In this document: piece after piece, positions 49,801 to 62,645 of the stretch | Position numbering within the stretch: position 1 is the first letter of the stretch | How the letters are laid out: each line of letters begins with the position of its first letter | Assembly (NCBI GenBank): GCA_021014945.1 | Contig: MU266336.1 | Location: 124,001 to 188,000 of the forward strand | Length of the DNA: 64,000 bases | Reading direction: 5' to 3' | Origin: Leucogyrophana mollusca | Taxonomy: Eukaryota; Basidiomycota; Agaricomycetes; Boletales | Position numbers and translations under genes: made by a program | The notes under the pieces: model-generated | The model's input: only the letters and a program-made list of their open reading frames with translations | Database searches by the model: none | What the model was told of the DNA's origin: nothing

Positions 49801-50418
49801 TACATGGTGAGGCGGGTCGAGTGAGGGAGGGAGGGCATGCGCGTGGTCGAAGGGAAGGCGTTTCGGCTTTAGTTTGGCTGCACCCGTTGGCGAATTCGAA
49901 CTGGCCAGTCGAAGGAGCGTATCTGCGTCACACACAACCTCCCCGTACCAGTCCACCCACGATTCACACCCCTTGCCGATAGCGATACCACTCTCGCCCA
50001 AACTTGCGGTAAAGGAGGCATAGTATTCTGCAGACGCAGCAAGACGCGGGCTAGCTGCGTGCAGTGCGAGCAATGCGTTAATGGATGCAAGTGCAGGTGG
50101 TTGTAGCAGGGAGGCGGCGCGCTCGAGGACAGCTGCATGTGTAGACTGGGGCGTATTCAAGTGCTCAGGAAGTGGGAAGGCGGATAGCAGAGGGAATAGC
50201 ACGGATGGGTCCTCTAAGGATATCGTTTCCCTGCGACAAATTAGCTGTCATCAAAGCACAGAAACAATCTGGACTTACAAGGCTTCAAGCAGGGGGTCTG
50301 GCGCTGCAAACGAGGAACGCAGAGACACTTTCACGGGTGGTGACGCGCCATGAGCCTTGTCCAGGCTTAGCGCACCGAGTATAATGCTCGCTACCGCGAG
50401 CAGGCGGGACGGCGCCAT
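43845..50418 (-). CDS. UDP-glucose:glycoprotein glucosyltransferase, 28 exons
   Basis: complement(join(43845..44081,44146..44204,44263..44275,44333..44359,44413..44447,44501..44567,44627..44638,44694..44730,44781..45124,45187..45282,45339..45450,45510..46100,46150..46211,46267..46332,46388..46487,46540..46680,46737..46876,46939..47265,47330..47421,47481..47700,47763..47822,47882..48136,48192..48268,48328..48520,48599..48977,49030..49330,49407..50230,50279..50418)), 1668 residues. It has a signal peptide ([18 protein letters not shown]) and a long thioredoxin-like sensor region. The C-terminal GT24 domain includes [32 protein letters not shown] (DxD at 1450-1452), [20 protein letters not shown] and LANLDQDLPNNI. 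The protein ends in RDEL, an ER-retrieval signal. It reglucosylates misfolded glycoproteins in the ER lumen so calnexin can rebind them. All introns are GT-AG, 48-78 nt. Exons of 12 and 13 nt occur at 44627 and 44263. Confidence 0.95.
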
Positions 50419-51115
50419 TCCCTGTACCAACGAAAGGCTTTTCTATATGATGATATACCCTTCCTGCCTTGGTTATGACTGGAGACGTTAGTATCGTTTA
50501 CAAGCAACTTTTCCTCTGTCCACGTCGTTTCGTCGCTGAATCCGGTAATCAAAGTGTGACCCAGTATGCGTGACAAATTGTGACTTCGGGTCACGTTGTG
50601 TGCTTCCCTCGTCACGCCTGCTGTCGTGGCGAGACGTGGAGGTTTGGGGGTGGGGATTCGGCCTGCACATGTATAGATATAGATGTGAACCTGAATCCCA
50701 GCTATCCAAGGTCGTTTCATGTCCAACTCAACGCTTGGTTCCCCACCATCGCGAGTCCGTATCTATGTGCATGATTTTCATTTCGCTTGTACCAAATTAC
50801 GGGATATATACTGTGTAACGCGGCTCATAATCGGACGTGAACACTAAACGTCATGAATCTACACTGGACAACGACGACAGTCAAGTATTAGATAAAAGGT
50901 GGAAGAAGGAACGTGAACCGAGACCTCGAGGAACGATGATCCGATAATATAGAAAACAAGGCGCCTGACGAAGGTATCCAATGCCAATAAAATGCGTATA
51001 TATGAACATGTGAATTGGAGGCAAGGAGAGGGATGACACCAGATGCTAGCAGACGGGTCTTAATAATCTAGATTACAGGGATATCGTTTCTGTATGAGGC
51101 GGATCACGTCCGCGT
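50419..51115. other. Intergenic between UGGT and PMA1
   Basis: About 700 bp: the UGGT promoter and the PMA1 3' flank. A tatagatatagatg stretch (about 50672-50686) is A/T-rich but not a clear TATA box. No coding potential. Confidence 0.5.
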
Positions 51116-54100
51116 CTATGCAGCTGCAGTTCGGCTGGGGTTGCGTGCGAGGGTGGCTCCCGTGCGTTGGGCCTGGATACTGCTGAACCTCTGCAACTCC
51201 TCGGGCTTCATCGAAATCTTGCTACCAAATCCAACCTTGCGAGCAGCGCGCCTGATGAACGAGACACGATTCGAGTAAAGCGACTCGTGGATAGAGGCAA
51301 CGCGGGACTGGGTGCGAGTAATGGGGACACCGCTTTCTTGGGAAGCAGCGGCAGCGGCGACGTGGCGTTCGCGGAGCTTCTTGATGACGGTGGCCTTCAT
51401 TGCGAACTTGATCCAGTCCAGAGGAGCGAACCAAACGATGTTCTGCAAAATAACCATGAGGAGGCGGACGTACAAACAACGAGGGATAACATACCCAGAC
51501 CCAGACAACGCCAATCCATCCACCAGAGATACCCTCAATCTGGGTGAAGCCCCAGTTGGCGTAGGCAGCGATGATGGAAGACACAAGTTGAGCAATGCAG
51601 AAGGCACCAAGGAGGGCGAAGGAGGGGCGTTCCATGAAGAAGAACCCGTGCGAACGTGTAACGAAGATCAAAGCCTGCGAGATGATAGCAACTTGGAGGT
51701 AGACAATCATGTGCAATTGAGGGTCGTTGGCCGAGGGGTATACGGTGCCGGAGGTGAACTCAACGCCGAACTTGTCGTAGAAGAAGCTTGTCTTCAGGAT
51801 GATGGTTACAAGGGCGATGCTGTGGTGGAAGATCAGATGCTACCCTAGAAAGCAGATAACAGCAACACTTACGTCGATGCGGTGAGGTAGATACCGTAAG
51901 CAACGGCGTACGAGAAGATCTCGGCCAAGTCCCATGCGTCGGGAGTCATTGAGGGGAGGACACGGTCGACAGACAGAGTCATGATGGTGCCGTCGTTCAG
52001 GAGGGCAATGATCAGGACCATGAAGGGAGGGAAGTCGAAGCGGAAGGCGAAGGCGAGGATGGCGAAGCAGACGACGATACGGATGGTCACAGCGCAAGCG
52101 TAGATGGAGTAGTTGCGCATACGCTGGAAGATGACACGGGATCCGCGAATGGCGTGGACAATGGTAGACAGACCGGGCTCAGTAAGGACAATGTCGGCGG
52201 CGCCACGGGCAGCATCAGTTGCACCCTCGACGGCAATACCAACGTTAGCGCGAGACAAGGCGGGAGCGTCGTTGGCACCATCACCAGTCATAGCACACAA
52301 GTGACCAAGACCCTGGAGACGCTTGACAATCTCGTACTTGTGCTCAGGGAAGACACCAGCGAAACCATCGGCGTCGAGGATCATCTCGTCGAGCGACAAA
52401 TGCTTGCCACCGGGAGCGGGACCGTCCTTGAGAACCTTAGCGGGGTACATGTGATCACCGAGGCCGAGACGACGACCCGTCTCCTTGGCGATAGCGAGCT
52501 GGTCACCGGTAACCATCTTGACCTTGACACCGAGGGCGAGAGCGTCGTCAATGGTCTGCTTGGTATCTTCACGAGGGGGATCGAAGATGGCGAGAAGACC
52601 GATAAGCTCGAAGCCGTTACCCTCACTTTCATGATCATCACTGTCCAACTCCTCATATGCAACGGCAAGGGCACGGAGACCACGAGTGGCGAACTCCTCG
52701 ACGTCAGCCTCCAGCTTGTTCTCGAGCTCCTCAGTCTTGTTGCGAGTGCAAAGCTCGATGATGATACCGGTCATACCCTTGGTAACACGCTTCAGCTTGC
52801 CGGAGGACTCCTCGCGGTAGGTGATCTCGGTACGCTTGTCGACAGGATTGAATGGCTTGAAGTCCAAGAGCTTGATACCAGCGCGAGCGCGAGCGACGTC
52901 ACCAAGAGCCTGTACGACGGAAGCGTCAATGGCGTCCTGGTTCTCAGTACGGGAAGCGTAGGCAGCGAGGAGCATGACATCGTCGGCGGAGAAGGGACCG
53001 TAGGTGCGGATGGTAGCCCTGTCGATGGTGAGCTTGTTGGTGGTCAAAGTACCGGTCTTGTCGGAGCAAAGGATGGTGACACCAGCGAGCTCCTCAATAG
53101 CAGTGATACGCGTAACGATGGCCTTGTGCTTGGCAAGCTGCTGGGCACCGACGGCGAGGGTGACGGACAAGACAGTGGGCATGGCAATAGGGATACCACC
53201 GATCAAAAGGACAAGGATGTTGTTAAGACCGCGGCGGTAGTTGTAACGGAAACCGGCGTAAAGGACGAGGATTTCCGCAACGACAAAGATACCGATGGAA
53301 ACCAGGCAGAATGAACCGATCTGGGCAAGAATCTTCTGCAAGTGACCAGTGGTGTCGTCATCCTGACCGACAAGAGATGCAGCGCGACCGAAGAAAGTGT
53401 TGGCGCCAGTGGAGATAACAACGCCCTCTGCTTCACCCTGCTTACAGGTAGAACCACTAAATATTTACGTGAGCGGGGAACATTCGATGATAGAAGCATT
53501 CACTTACGAGAAGCACTGGTCGCCAAGCTTCTTGCTCTGGGGCAATGATTCACCAGTCAAGGCTGCTTGGTCGATAGACACGTTGATGGCCTCAGTGAGA
53601 CGGCAGTCGGCGGGCACAATGTCACCAATCTTGAAAGAGATCATGTCACCGGGTACGAGCTCCGAGGACTCGATTTCCGACCAGGTTCCGTTACGTCTGA
53701 CTTTTGCCTTGGGCGCGAGCGAGTCCATGAGGGCCTTGACAGCGTTACCAGCGTTCCGTTCCTCGTAGAAACCGATGGTGGAGTTGATGAACAGAAGAAG
53801 GACGATACCGACGAAATCTTCCCAATCCGGAGGTTGGTTATCACCGTTAGATAGAACGATAGCGACAAGAGCGGCGCCCTCCATGACCCAAGATAGCGGG
53901 TTCCACATGAAGCCGAGGAACTAAGAGGACGATAAGCAGACGACAACGGAAATTAAACAAACACGACAAACCTGAAGGAACGCGTTTTGTTCTTCCTGTT
54001 CTAGTTTGTTAGGGCCGAAGAGCTCGATACGACGTTGAGCTTCCTCAGAATTGAGACCGGTGTCCTCGCATTGAAGGAGTTTGAAGACGTCCTCAATGAC

Positions 54101-54428
54101 GATAGTCTCTAGGTCGACCTTTTCCTTGTCATAAAGGTCCTCTGCCTTCAACTCAATCTTTTGACGCGTCGATGTAAGAATCGGACGTATGATACGATGC
54201 AGGTCAACATACCAGGGACATGTCAACGTTGGCATCTATTGAAAAGAAAGTCAAACTGAGCGCTTAGAAGCGATGGTATCAGGGGGAAAACATACGGGTT
54301 GGTTTCTCCTCATCGTGACCAAAGTCCTTGTACTCTCTTTTCTTCTTTTCCTCTGCAGGGGGAGTCTGTGCGATTGGCGAGTCGTCGCCCTGTGGGCCAG
54401 GCTCCTTTTCCACGTTTGGTTCAGACAT
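51116..54428 (-). CDS. PMA1: Plasma-membrane H+-ATPase (P3A), Pma1
   Basis: complement(join(51116..51442,51495..51819,51873..53456,53508..53920,53972..54157,54213..54235,54296..54428)), 996 residues. Diagnostic blocks: [10 protein letters not shown] (actuator), [20 protein letters not shown] (helix 4), [13 protein letters not shown] (phosphorylated Asp384), [29 protein letters not shown] and [20 protein letters not shown]. The C-terminal tail is basic with Ser/Thr sites, the autoinhibitory region in fungal enzymes. It pumps protons out and energises symport, including by the OPT and sugar-like porters of the kind encoded nearby. The N-terminus is acidic and disordered. All introns are GT-AG; exon 2 is 23 nt. 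Codon use is strongly biased, which creates a long open antisense frame. Confidence 0.97.
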
Positions 54429-57400
54429 GGATGAGATAGAAGGGTGGGAGGGATATGAGGGAGGAGAGAGGGAAAGCCCTACAGATAGTATCTATAGCTT
54501 ACGGGCCTTTTGAGAGCGACTATGGCGATGTCGAGAGGGATGTGGATGAAGGAGTGGGAGAGTGTCAGCTCCGTCGACGAACGGACTTTATATTTGGGGC
54601 TCAAAATTCATGAGATCAACAACCAAACACAGCCAAACAGTCAGCCGTCTCATCCGTTATCGTTTTCGGTCTGAATCTAAACGAAATCTGGCGTGACCTC
54701 AGCAAACCCCGGCAACAGTCCCTTCCTCTGATCCGTTTCTTTCCTTGAGCGCAATTCCGGTCTGTCCAACAATATTGACAAGTCTTTACTCCTTGTTTGC
54801 CTTCACAGCTCTCTCTCACCCCCGTCTCTATTTTCTGCGCTCTAACACCGGCTCTAACTCGTTGTCCTACTACTCACTGTATTTCTGCCATTGACACCGT
54901 GAATCTATGGGATTTTTGAGCTAGCCAGCACAGATACGGCGCGAATCAATACCCCTCAACCTTCTCCCCGTCAGAGCTTGTTACACAGCCGTGGTCTTAT
55001 GGCAGCTTGTGTACTCCCGTATAGTACGCTTGTAGGTATTCCCCGCTCTTTACGCCACCAACCAAGGCTAAGATCAGGCTTTGGTTGACGAAGCGATGAG
55101 CTTGGACGCATCTTGGCTTCTCTCTTTTGGTCTTGGTATTCTTATGTCAGATTGCGAAGCCTCCACAATTCAGTGTAGGTCGTCACCCAAGCAAATCCTG
55201 CCTTCTTAGAATACCGCACGAGGTAATACACCAATTTTGTGACTTGTAATCCTCGAGCAACCACCTCCACGTCTCCCGAGCCACTTCTCCCCGATCATAA
55301 TGAGCGTACACCATTTGACAGTGGGATCGATAAGCACACGAGGCTTGTCATCAAGGAATGCATGTACACTCGCGTCGCGTATTTACCTTATGTCCACCAA
55401 GCGAAAACGTCGCATTACGCCGCTCCTGCGAAATCCGACTGACGTGCAATCCTATGTACACAGAGGCCCTCCCCAGCAAACCATCGTGCCCATCGATGTC
55501 CGAAGCGTAACGCACCAGTGCCACGTCCGATGGCTACGCACGAATGATTACCTGAATTTCCGATAGCGAGACCCTGTTCACCCCATCCACCGATGCCGAT
55601 CGGTCCGAATATCCATGCCGCGGTGTGCGGCCACGAGGAACAGCTAGAGCGGTTTTCGCCAGACGTTGTCGGAGACACGCTCAGCAACGTCTCGTGTGCC
55701 GGTGTCCAAAATCTCAGACAATCTCGGCCATCTGCTGTCGGGCTCTGTGCATCGCAACAAAAAATAAATTCCCAGTTTTGTCGCCTGCCTGTCTTTCAAA
55801 ACGCTGAGTCGGCCGATCTGGACTGCGAGTGAATTTGACGGTCCTTAACAGTTTGCTTGCGACCCGTGGAAAATTCACCTCCTGATATCGTATCCCAGGA
55901 AACCCAGCCCTGCTCTAATAATAACATCCCTTCAGCGTCTATAATGACACGGGGGACACATCGAGTCTTCTTCGAGCAGTCGTCTTTCACTTGTCAAAAC
56001 GAGGGGATCGGCAGTACAGCCGTTCCAATGAACGGCTAGCTTCCTCGGCGTTAAACGAGCTCTAATCTTGTGCACCGGGGAGCCGTGTGGACTTGGAGTA
56101 TGCAGCTCGCCTACTTTAACCCCAAGCCCACTTGGGCTTTCTGGGGAGACATCATGATAGGGCTCTCTGTCCATCGCTCATTGCAGGCAGTGTAACCTAG
56201 CCGTTTGATGGCCCTTCTCTCACAGAATATATCAAACACAATCAACGTCGCTGGGTTCCCGCAATATCATATCAGATACGGAAGCTACCCATCAAACGAC
56301 AACGACCAAGTGAAATTTTTATGATTTATTTTTACCCCTTGTGATTTTGTACATCTAGAAAAGCCTCTTTTTTCCTGTAGTAGCCCATTTGATGATGTGG
56401 ACAGACTGGTGGACTTATGTCCAGCCCGCCCTCGTTGCCTGTGTGCTGTCCAATTGGAACTCCTCCAGCCACCCGGTAGTGCCTTTCGGCCCATTTGGCG
56501 GATTTCGCCCCCTGGTCCTGTGTGAAGATAGTGACGTCGTCGCAGAAAGTCGGCCGACTAAATCATCTGAACCGCCGGCTGAGTCCTTGAGCTCCTCCGC
56601 CAGTCAGCTTGCGGGGGCGTGTTCCAAGTCGCTCCTTCCACTGGTGCGATGCGATGAACTCGGTGGATATAGAGTCCTGACATGTCAACCTGGATTCCTC
56701 AAAGACGGTTGGTGCGTAACGTTGCGCTCGGAACACATCTTACTCAACTGTTGGCGCCTGGACAGCCCCAGCGTCAGCGCTTATAATTAGCATTCACCAA
56801 ACCCCAGTCAGCTAAGGAGCCACCCAGATGATGATCGAGATGAAATCGAAACGGTACATATTTGAGTTGCTGCGCACATACGTAGGTCAGCGAGGTGGGC
56901 GGATAAGTAACTTAAAGTGTCGTGACCTCTCAGTATGGGCAGGAGCATTGCATCCTGCGCTGATCAAGGGTGCTCAACTAGCCATAATAACCTAACTCTC
57001 CCCATAGGGCACTGGAACCCCGGCTGGATCCAACCCGGCACAATCGTGCGATGTGATTTCCCCCCAGCGTGCATCCAACTGGGAGAAGTATCGGGTTCGC
57101 ATCAGGCTCCGCCTTCCCATCCCTCGACCCAATTTCGCCGCCGTCGAACGGCATAAATTCTAATCTGAGAAGGAAACACAAAAAGAACGAGAAGACGACG
57201 AGTGTTGGTATCCTCGTGGTGCGGCACGAACCTTTAGCCAAGTAAACACGCGAAAGACGAACCTCTCACCATCGCAATAGCTGAAACCGCAACACAAGGG
57301 GAAATGGATACACAACTACTGCCATGTAAACGAACTCGCGTGACCGAAAAGATGGACCCTCACTCGTGCCCGCCAGTCTAAATAAAGACGCGAGCGACAT

Positions 57401-58770
57401 TAAAGCGCAGGTTCACACCCGACAGCCACGCTTCACTTCATCCCCACCATAGAAAGGGATAAGTTAGTGAATGAGATTGAACCACATACGCACGTTCCTG
57501 CACCCTCCAGACTCCACCAGAGTTTTGCTTCGATCAGGGTGCAGCCCGTTCACCTCTGGCCCGATTATGTGTACGGAACTGCGCAGCCCCATCACCTGGT
57601 TTCAGGGCCAAAGTCGCACGACGGCTACGTGATAGCCTGAGAGTCACCCCCGGGGAAGTGGAACGTGTCGTCGAGGTCCGGTGCATCGTTTTCTTCTCTT
57701 CCGCCGTTGTTGCATGGGCGAAAGACAGATAGGGAGACACTCACGCCGACACCAATTATTGGCTGATTGTCCACAGATCATGCGCGACGCGGGGAAATAT
57801 CGAATTGAAACCGTTACGAGACTTTCCGGGGAACGTCTTGGCTAGGGCTTGGTCTACTTGGCGATGGCTGGGATAAGTTTAGGACCTGTGGTCTCGAGAG
57901 CAGCCCATATGAGCGGAGCCTCCCGAGGTAGTCATGCAGCACGAGAGGAAGCCAGGCGGCGCTGCGTATAGGTAAGTACTAGTAAGCCACATTTATCGTA
58001 TGGCCATCGGGTACGTCCTTGTCCACTATACCCATTCGAACGAAAACTCGTCGCACGAGGAATCGAATTCGCTTGTCAATCACTCCCTGTTTGACTCGGA
58101 AGAGAACCCGAGTGACCCAAGATTATGGTGGTGGACTCGCAGACATTGTTAAAGATTGTCAGCTGGAGTCGAGTGCACGGCTGTTGAGGCGCCAGCAATT
58201 GGGCTTGGCAGCCCTCATAAATTCGCGCAGCTATGTAAGGCATCCGCTGGAGTGCTAATCGCCTCTTCTCTTTCCTGTCATGTCCTCCAGTCCCACCATG
58301 AACAGCGGTGCCTTCATTTATAAATCGACTCTGACTTCGTGGCTAAATCGCACCTCGCCTCTGAGGGCGAAGTGTGTAGTCTGTGTACCGACATATTCTT
58401 TTGAAAAATCAATTTACCTTATCCTCTGGCTGTAACATCGTGAATCCCTGGCATTGTGCTGGGTATAAACACTGTTTTCTTCTTACCTACACCATCCGAT
58501 TGTCTTCGTGACTTTTAGACGTCTGACTTTGCAGCATCCCCTTGTACACGAGGCTTTAACAGGATCTCGTCTACATATATCGACCTGCAAGGCGGGGCGG
58601 GTCTCCGAGAAGCTCGGAGTCTCGGAATAACCCGCCCTTGACCTGATATTCATCGCCTGGTACATTGGTGTTCATCGATTCATCCCAGAACCATCGGTAT
58701 TCGCCCTGAGTTACTGCGTATCAAACCACGAGAAAGAGACAAAACCGACTTCCAAGAAGTTACGACAGTG
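54429..58770. other. Gene-poor region, 4.3 kb, upstream of PMA1
   Basis: Contains the PMA1 promoter at its left end (TATA element listed separately) and the promoter of the MYND-finger gene at its right end. In between are only frames of 60-133 codons on both strands, mutually overlapping, without motifs or spliceable partners. I looked for tRNA B-boxes, transposon coding motifs (DDE, reverse transcriptase YxDD) and long terminal repeats and saw none. It may be an old decayed insertion or a long regulatory region. Confidence 0.5.
54587..54594 (-). promoter_or_regulatory. Probable TATA box of PMA1
   Basis: On the minus strand aatataaa lies about 160 bp upstream of the PMA1 start codon. The leader between them is rich in ccctctctcc-type pyrimidine runs on the coding strand, as in highly expressed fungal genes. 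Confidence 0.55.
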
Positions 58771-60889
58771 ATGGATGCTAACGAGAGGAATGCATTGAAA
58801 ACGCTCCCCAGGTACATACAGGTAGGCCTCGTTCGTGTGTGTGGTACATACCATACCGATAACCGATTTGCTCACATACCTTCCTCCGTCAGCACATTGT
58901 CAACAAGATAGTCCGTGGATCGACTGCAGACATCGAGAGACTCTACAATACCATCACAGCGGCAACTCCTTTGGATCACTTGGCCACCCTGCTCCCGGTC
59001 TTTTTCCTCCACCTCGACCCATCACATATCCCAACACGACCCCCTTACACTTCGCAGCATGAGGTTCTCGCGGGTGCCCGATGGTCCCTGATGGGCGTGT
59101 ACAAAATACTCATCAAAATTCCACACGTCGAAGATAAGCTGGTCTACAACTGGGATCGCGTTTTTCCGTGGATGCAATTTTTTCATGTTGAATTCCTTTT
59201 GAACCCCACACGTTCACTAGAACTTGGGATCGGGATTTCACCCTGCGAAATTGCAGGAGCGATCATCTTACCTCTGTCGTCTCTATGCCAAGGGAGCGAG
59301 GCAACACGTCACATGATGAGGTCGAAGCCGGCCCTCGTGACGATGGTTGTTCAATTGTGGACGCTGGTGACAGAAAACCTCATAGGATGCAACAACGATT
59401 TTGACTCAATAAAGTTGACGAACATGCTATTGGTGCAGGGGGCAGCGGTCAAGGTCGTGCACGCTTGCATCAGGAGCGAATCCCCCAACGATCCCGATAA
59501 CGTACCATTCGTTGCTCAGGCTGTGGGGGGTATTCCAAAATTGGCCACCACTGCGCTCAAGTATATCCGCTTGATGACACAGCCTGTGCGGTCCATCAGG
59601 CTTGAAGATTGTCGATCCGGCAGGCCTGCCAGTCTAAACGCCATTACGTCTGCTCTCGCCGGTTTTGCAGATGCCGCATTCGTGATTGATGTGATCAGTC
59701 ACTACAGCGCAGAGTATAGCCAGATGTTAATCGCTCGAGGCTCGATCAAAATCCTTACCACTTCGACTGTGCAATTTGCCCGCCGGCTGCGCATCCTGGC
59801 GGAGAGGGATACCCATGACGACCCGAATCGTGCCGGGCTCACCGAGAGGCGTAAATCCATCAGCTTATCATACTCATACCTTAACTTTTCCATGAAGCAC
59901 GCGGATGATGGTGTCACGGTTGCTTGCATGGCGATTAAATATGGTCTCCTCGAAGCCATCATTCTGACGGGAGTCTTACCACCTTACGCCCATCCCGACT
60001 CACGACGTGTCTACAACAGCGACGTAGTTTTGCTGTGGCAAGTGATCCCATACTATTTCGTCTACGAGAGCGTATTGAGCGCGATCGAACAAGCTCTCGC
60101 GAAGTTGGCGTCGCGGGATCTAGAGTCATATGCTGTTCGGGATAACATCTTCTGGGAACAATGGAAGAATTTCAAGACCATCCTGTCCCCGCATCTTAGG
60201 AGGCGAGCACAAGTTAACGCGCTCGACCACCCTTTTTGTGGTTATCAGTGTGTTGCGCCAGATGTGAGCGTTATTGTATCTCTGACAGAGACCATATCGA
60301 CACCACTTTCCAGTGCCCCAACGACAGTACAGATGATGTGCGATCTCGTCGGTGTTCTGGGTGTCTAATAAGCGTCTATTGCTCGAAGGCATGCCAGCGT
60401 GCAGATTGGAAATCAGGACATCGAATCCGCTGTAAGGCCTTCCGCAAAGGCCTCGGTTCGTTGACAATATTAGCAGCTCGCGACTCTCTATTGATTCGAC
60501 CCTCAGGTTCGGCAGACTCCCGACATCTGAGGCGTAGCCTACCTCTTTTGAGTGCTCTTGAAGCCGATACATGGAAACAAAACGAGGCAAGGATCGAGCA
60601 GTTGGTTAGCACGACCGAGGCGCAGCGCACCCTCTCCCAGACATGCAGCCCCCTTCTCGTCGAGATTAGTTTTCGGTCATTTCCCGCCGGCTTTTCAGTT
60701 CACTCTCTCGAATATTATTGTCCAAGATCGTTCGGGGAAGGAGAAATATGGCTAGCCCCCTTGTGGGAGTGGCAGAGGAAACGCGGAAGGAGGGTTTTGT
60801 CAGCCATCAAGATTGCGGACGGGCCTCACACACGCACGATTTTGAGTCCTAGTGCTATTCTGGAGACGATGTGTGGCTGGCCTGGCTAA
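58771..60889 (+). CDS. MYND-finger protein with an apparent frame break before the finger
   Basis: Exon 1 is 58771..58821 (MDANERNALKTLPRYIQ), then a GT-AG intron to 58892, then an open frame from 58893 to a stop at 60368 (508 residues: helical, no known catalytic motif, like the N-terminal part of many Agaricomycete MYND proteins). A second frame, open from about 60236 to 60889, carries the finger: CARCERYC, RRCSGCLISVYCSKACQRAD and WKSGHRIRCKAF. The two frames overlap and must belong together, but no good intron joins them. Either two bases were gained in the tgtg run at about 60247-60252, or a 77-nt intron (60185-60261) with a poor gtcccc donor is used. As it stands, the first frame would end without the MYND finger. 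MYND fingers bind proline-rich partners. Function unknown. Confidence 0.68.
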
Positions 60890-62645
60890 ACGTGAGTCAA
60901 CGTTGCGAATCTCACAGACCACGAGCATAGTGACAGTCACTCACTAGTAAGCTATCCAGAGGAACGTCACTGATACCCATCCTGGATAATGTTATCTGTT
61001 GATATGGACTGATTGTATCCCGGAGTTGCTTGTCACTCTGACCTCGTCTTCGGTACGGTTAGCTGGGCCGTTCTGATCCCCGGATGAACTATGCCTCAGC
61101 ACAGGTCATTGAACCGACTCGTTTTCTCCCTAACAATGACCTCAACACAACTCAGCCGGGATTGTACATAGGAAAGGGTTGGAGATCCAGTGTTTTGAAC
61201 ATTGTCTGTAGCGTCTTGGCGACGTTCAAAGCACTGAAGCTATCCGCCTGTATGAGCCATTGCACCAATGGTAGCTCGCAAAGATCGAGAGGTCGCTTTT
61301 GAGCAGACCTCCCGCACGCCATCGATATGGGCCCAGTGAAAGGGACACGGTGGAACCTTGCCAGGAGAAAGAGGAAGGGCATCTGGTGAAAATGCGGCAA
61401 TCGTCAACGTCGAAAGTGGTACAAGCTTTCTACATGCTTCTATGAATCCATCAGCAGTCGCGCGTTCTGGGGCCCAAATCTCCCGCCTTCATTCAAATTA
61501 CCGTCCGGAGCCTTTGCCCTAATTTGAGAACTCCGACGATCTTGATGAACAATGCGACACCCACGATCATTGGTGTCGGAACCTGGCAGGATATTATACA
61601 AAGCCAATGGGGTTACCACGTCTCGTGAAATTCATAATCTGCAATACACTGGTCGTGGTGATAGGAGTGCCAGAATACCAGTCTGAAGACATGCTGTTAA
61701 GAATCGAGGCGTTTTCTTCACCCACAATAGCGCTGGTTGCACGCGAGTAGTATGGCAGAGAAAATTGCCTTCATGTCCAGTGCGTGTGCTAGAACATGAT
61801 CATCCTCTGGCATGTGTAGAATGGGTCAATATTGGGTAGAAGGAACGCGGTTTCTGACAACCGCACGAGATGCCTCGAAGCATTGCCCGGAAAAGATCTT
61901 TCTGCCACCCTGGGTACGATATACGGCGACCCGAGGCTGCGTTGCAGCTGTAGTTCGATGGCATTCCAGAAGGTACGCGCAATCCGAAGTGGGAGTGGCG
62001 AAGAAACCATATATAAAGGACGAAGTCGAGGTGGACCGGCAGAAGCCTCTGAACAGCATTGTGCAAGAATAGCAGCACAGAGGCACGCGTTCTTATCGGG
62101 TTCTGCAAGTTCCGTATGTTAGAGTCAAGGGTCGCTATCGTACACGGGACAGGTACTTGATGAACCAGAGATCTGATCTTGACGCACGTTCAAAAATGGA
62201 TACGCCGAGGGCGTTACATCAAGTATTCTGCTCGGGGAACACTTGCTGTAGAAAAAAGTTATTGTGAGGAAAATGGAAGGGCCATCTGATCTACGGGTGG
62301 GGGGAGCGCCATCGGTGACCCCACAGGGAAGGAGTACTTCTAGATTTCCACAGACAATGTAATGTTAGGCTCACGGACAGCGTCATAGATGCTAGGAACA
62401 TGCACGCGAAAGATTGAATACTAAGCCGACACCAATAAGTCGCGGATAAACGCGCACCCATGTAGTCAGCTACTCCGATACCCCTGTTGGAACGTTGCGC
62501 GAGACCGTGGGTCCATATATTACCCTATGTATCCGGCACGCAGCCTTACGAGAGGGAACGAGCCACAGTAGAATCAGTGGCGCACAGCTACTCAGAACAC
62601 TTTATAAAGGGCTTACCTTTGACTATCAAGGAAGCAGCGATTTCA
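60890..62645. other. Intergenic, 1.75 kb, no recognised gene
   Basis: Four overlapping frames of 73-102 codons on both strands at 61790-62120 contradict one another and have no motifs. No TE features seen. The right end is the promoter of the bHLH-like gene. Confidence 0.5.
62603..62608 (+). promoter_or_regulatory. Possible TATA box of the bHLH-like gene
   Basis: tataaa, about 40 bp upstream of ATG 62646; close spacing, so either a very short leader or a chance match. Confidence 0.35.

Noticed and set aside
52154..53314. 386-codon plus-strand open frame inside PMA1
   Set aside because: It is an antisense shadow of the strongly codon-biased PMA1 exon; its Gly/Val/Leu/Thr/Asp-rich translation has no domain.
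61789..62122. Four overlapping frames of 73-102 codons on both strands
   Set aside because: All cover the same bases in different frames, typical of random open stretches; none has family features.
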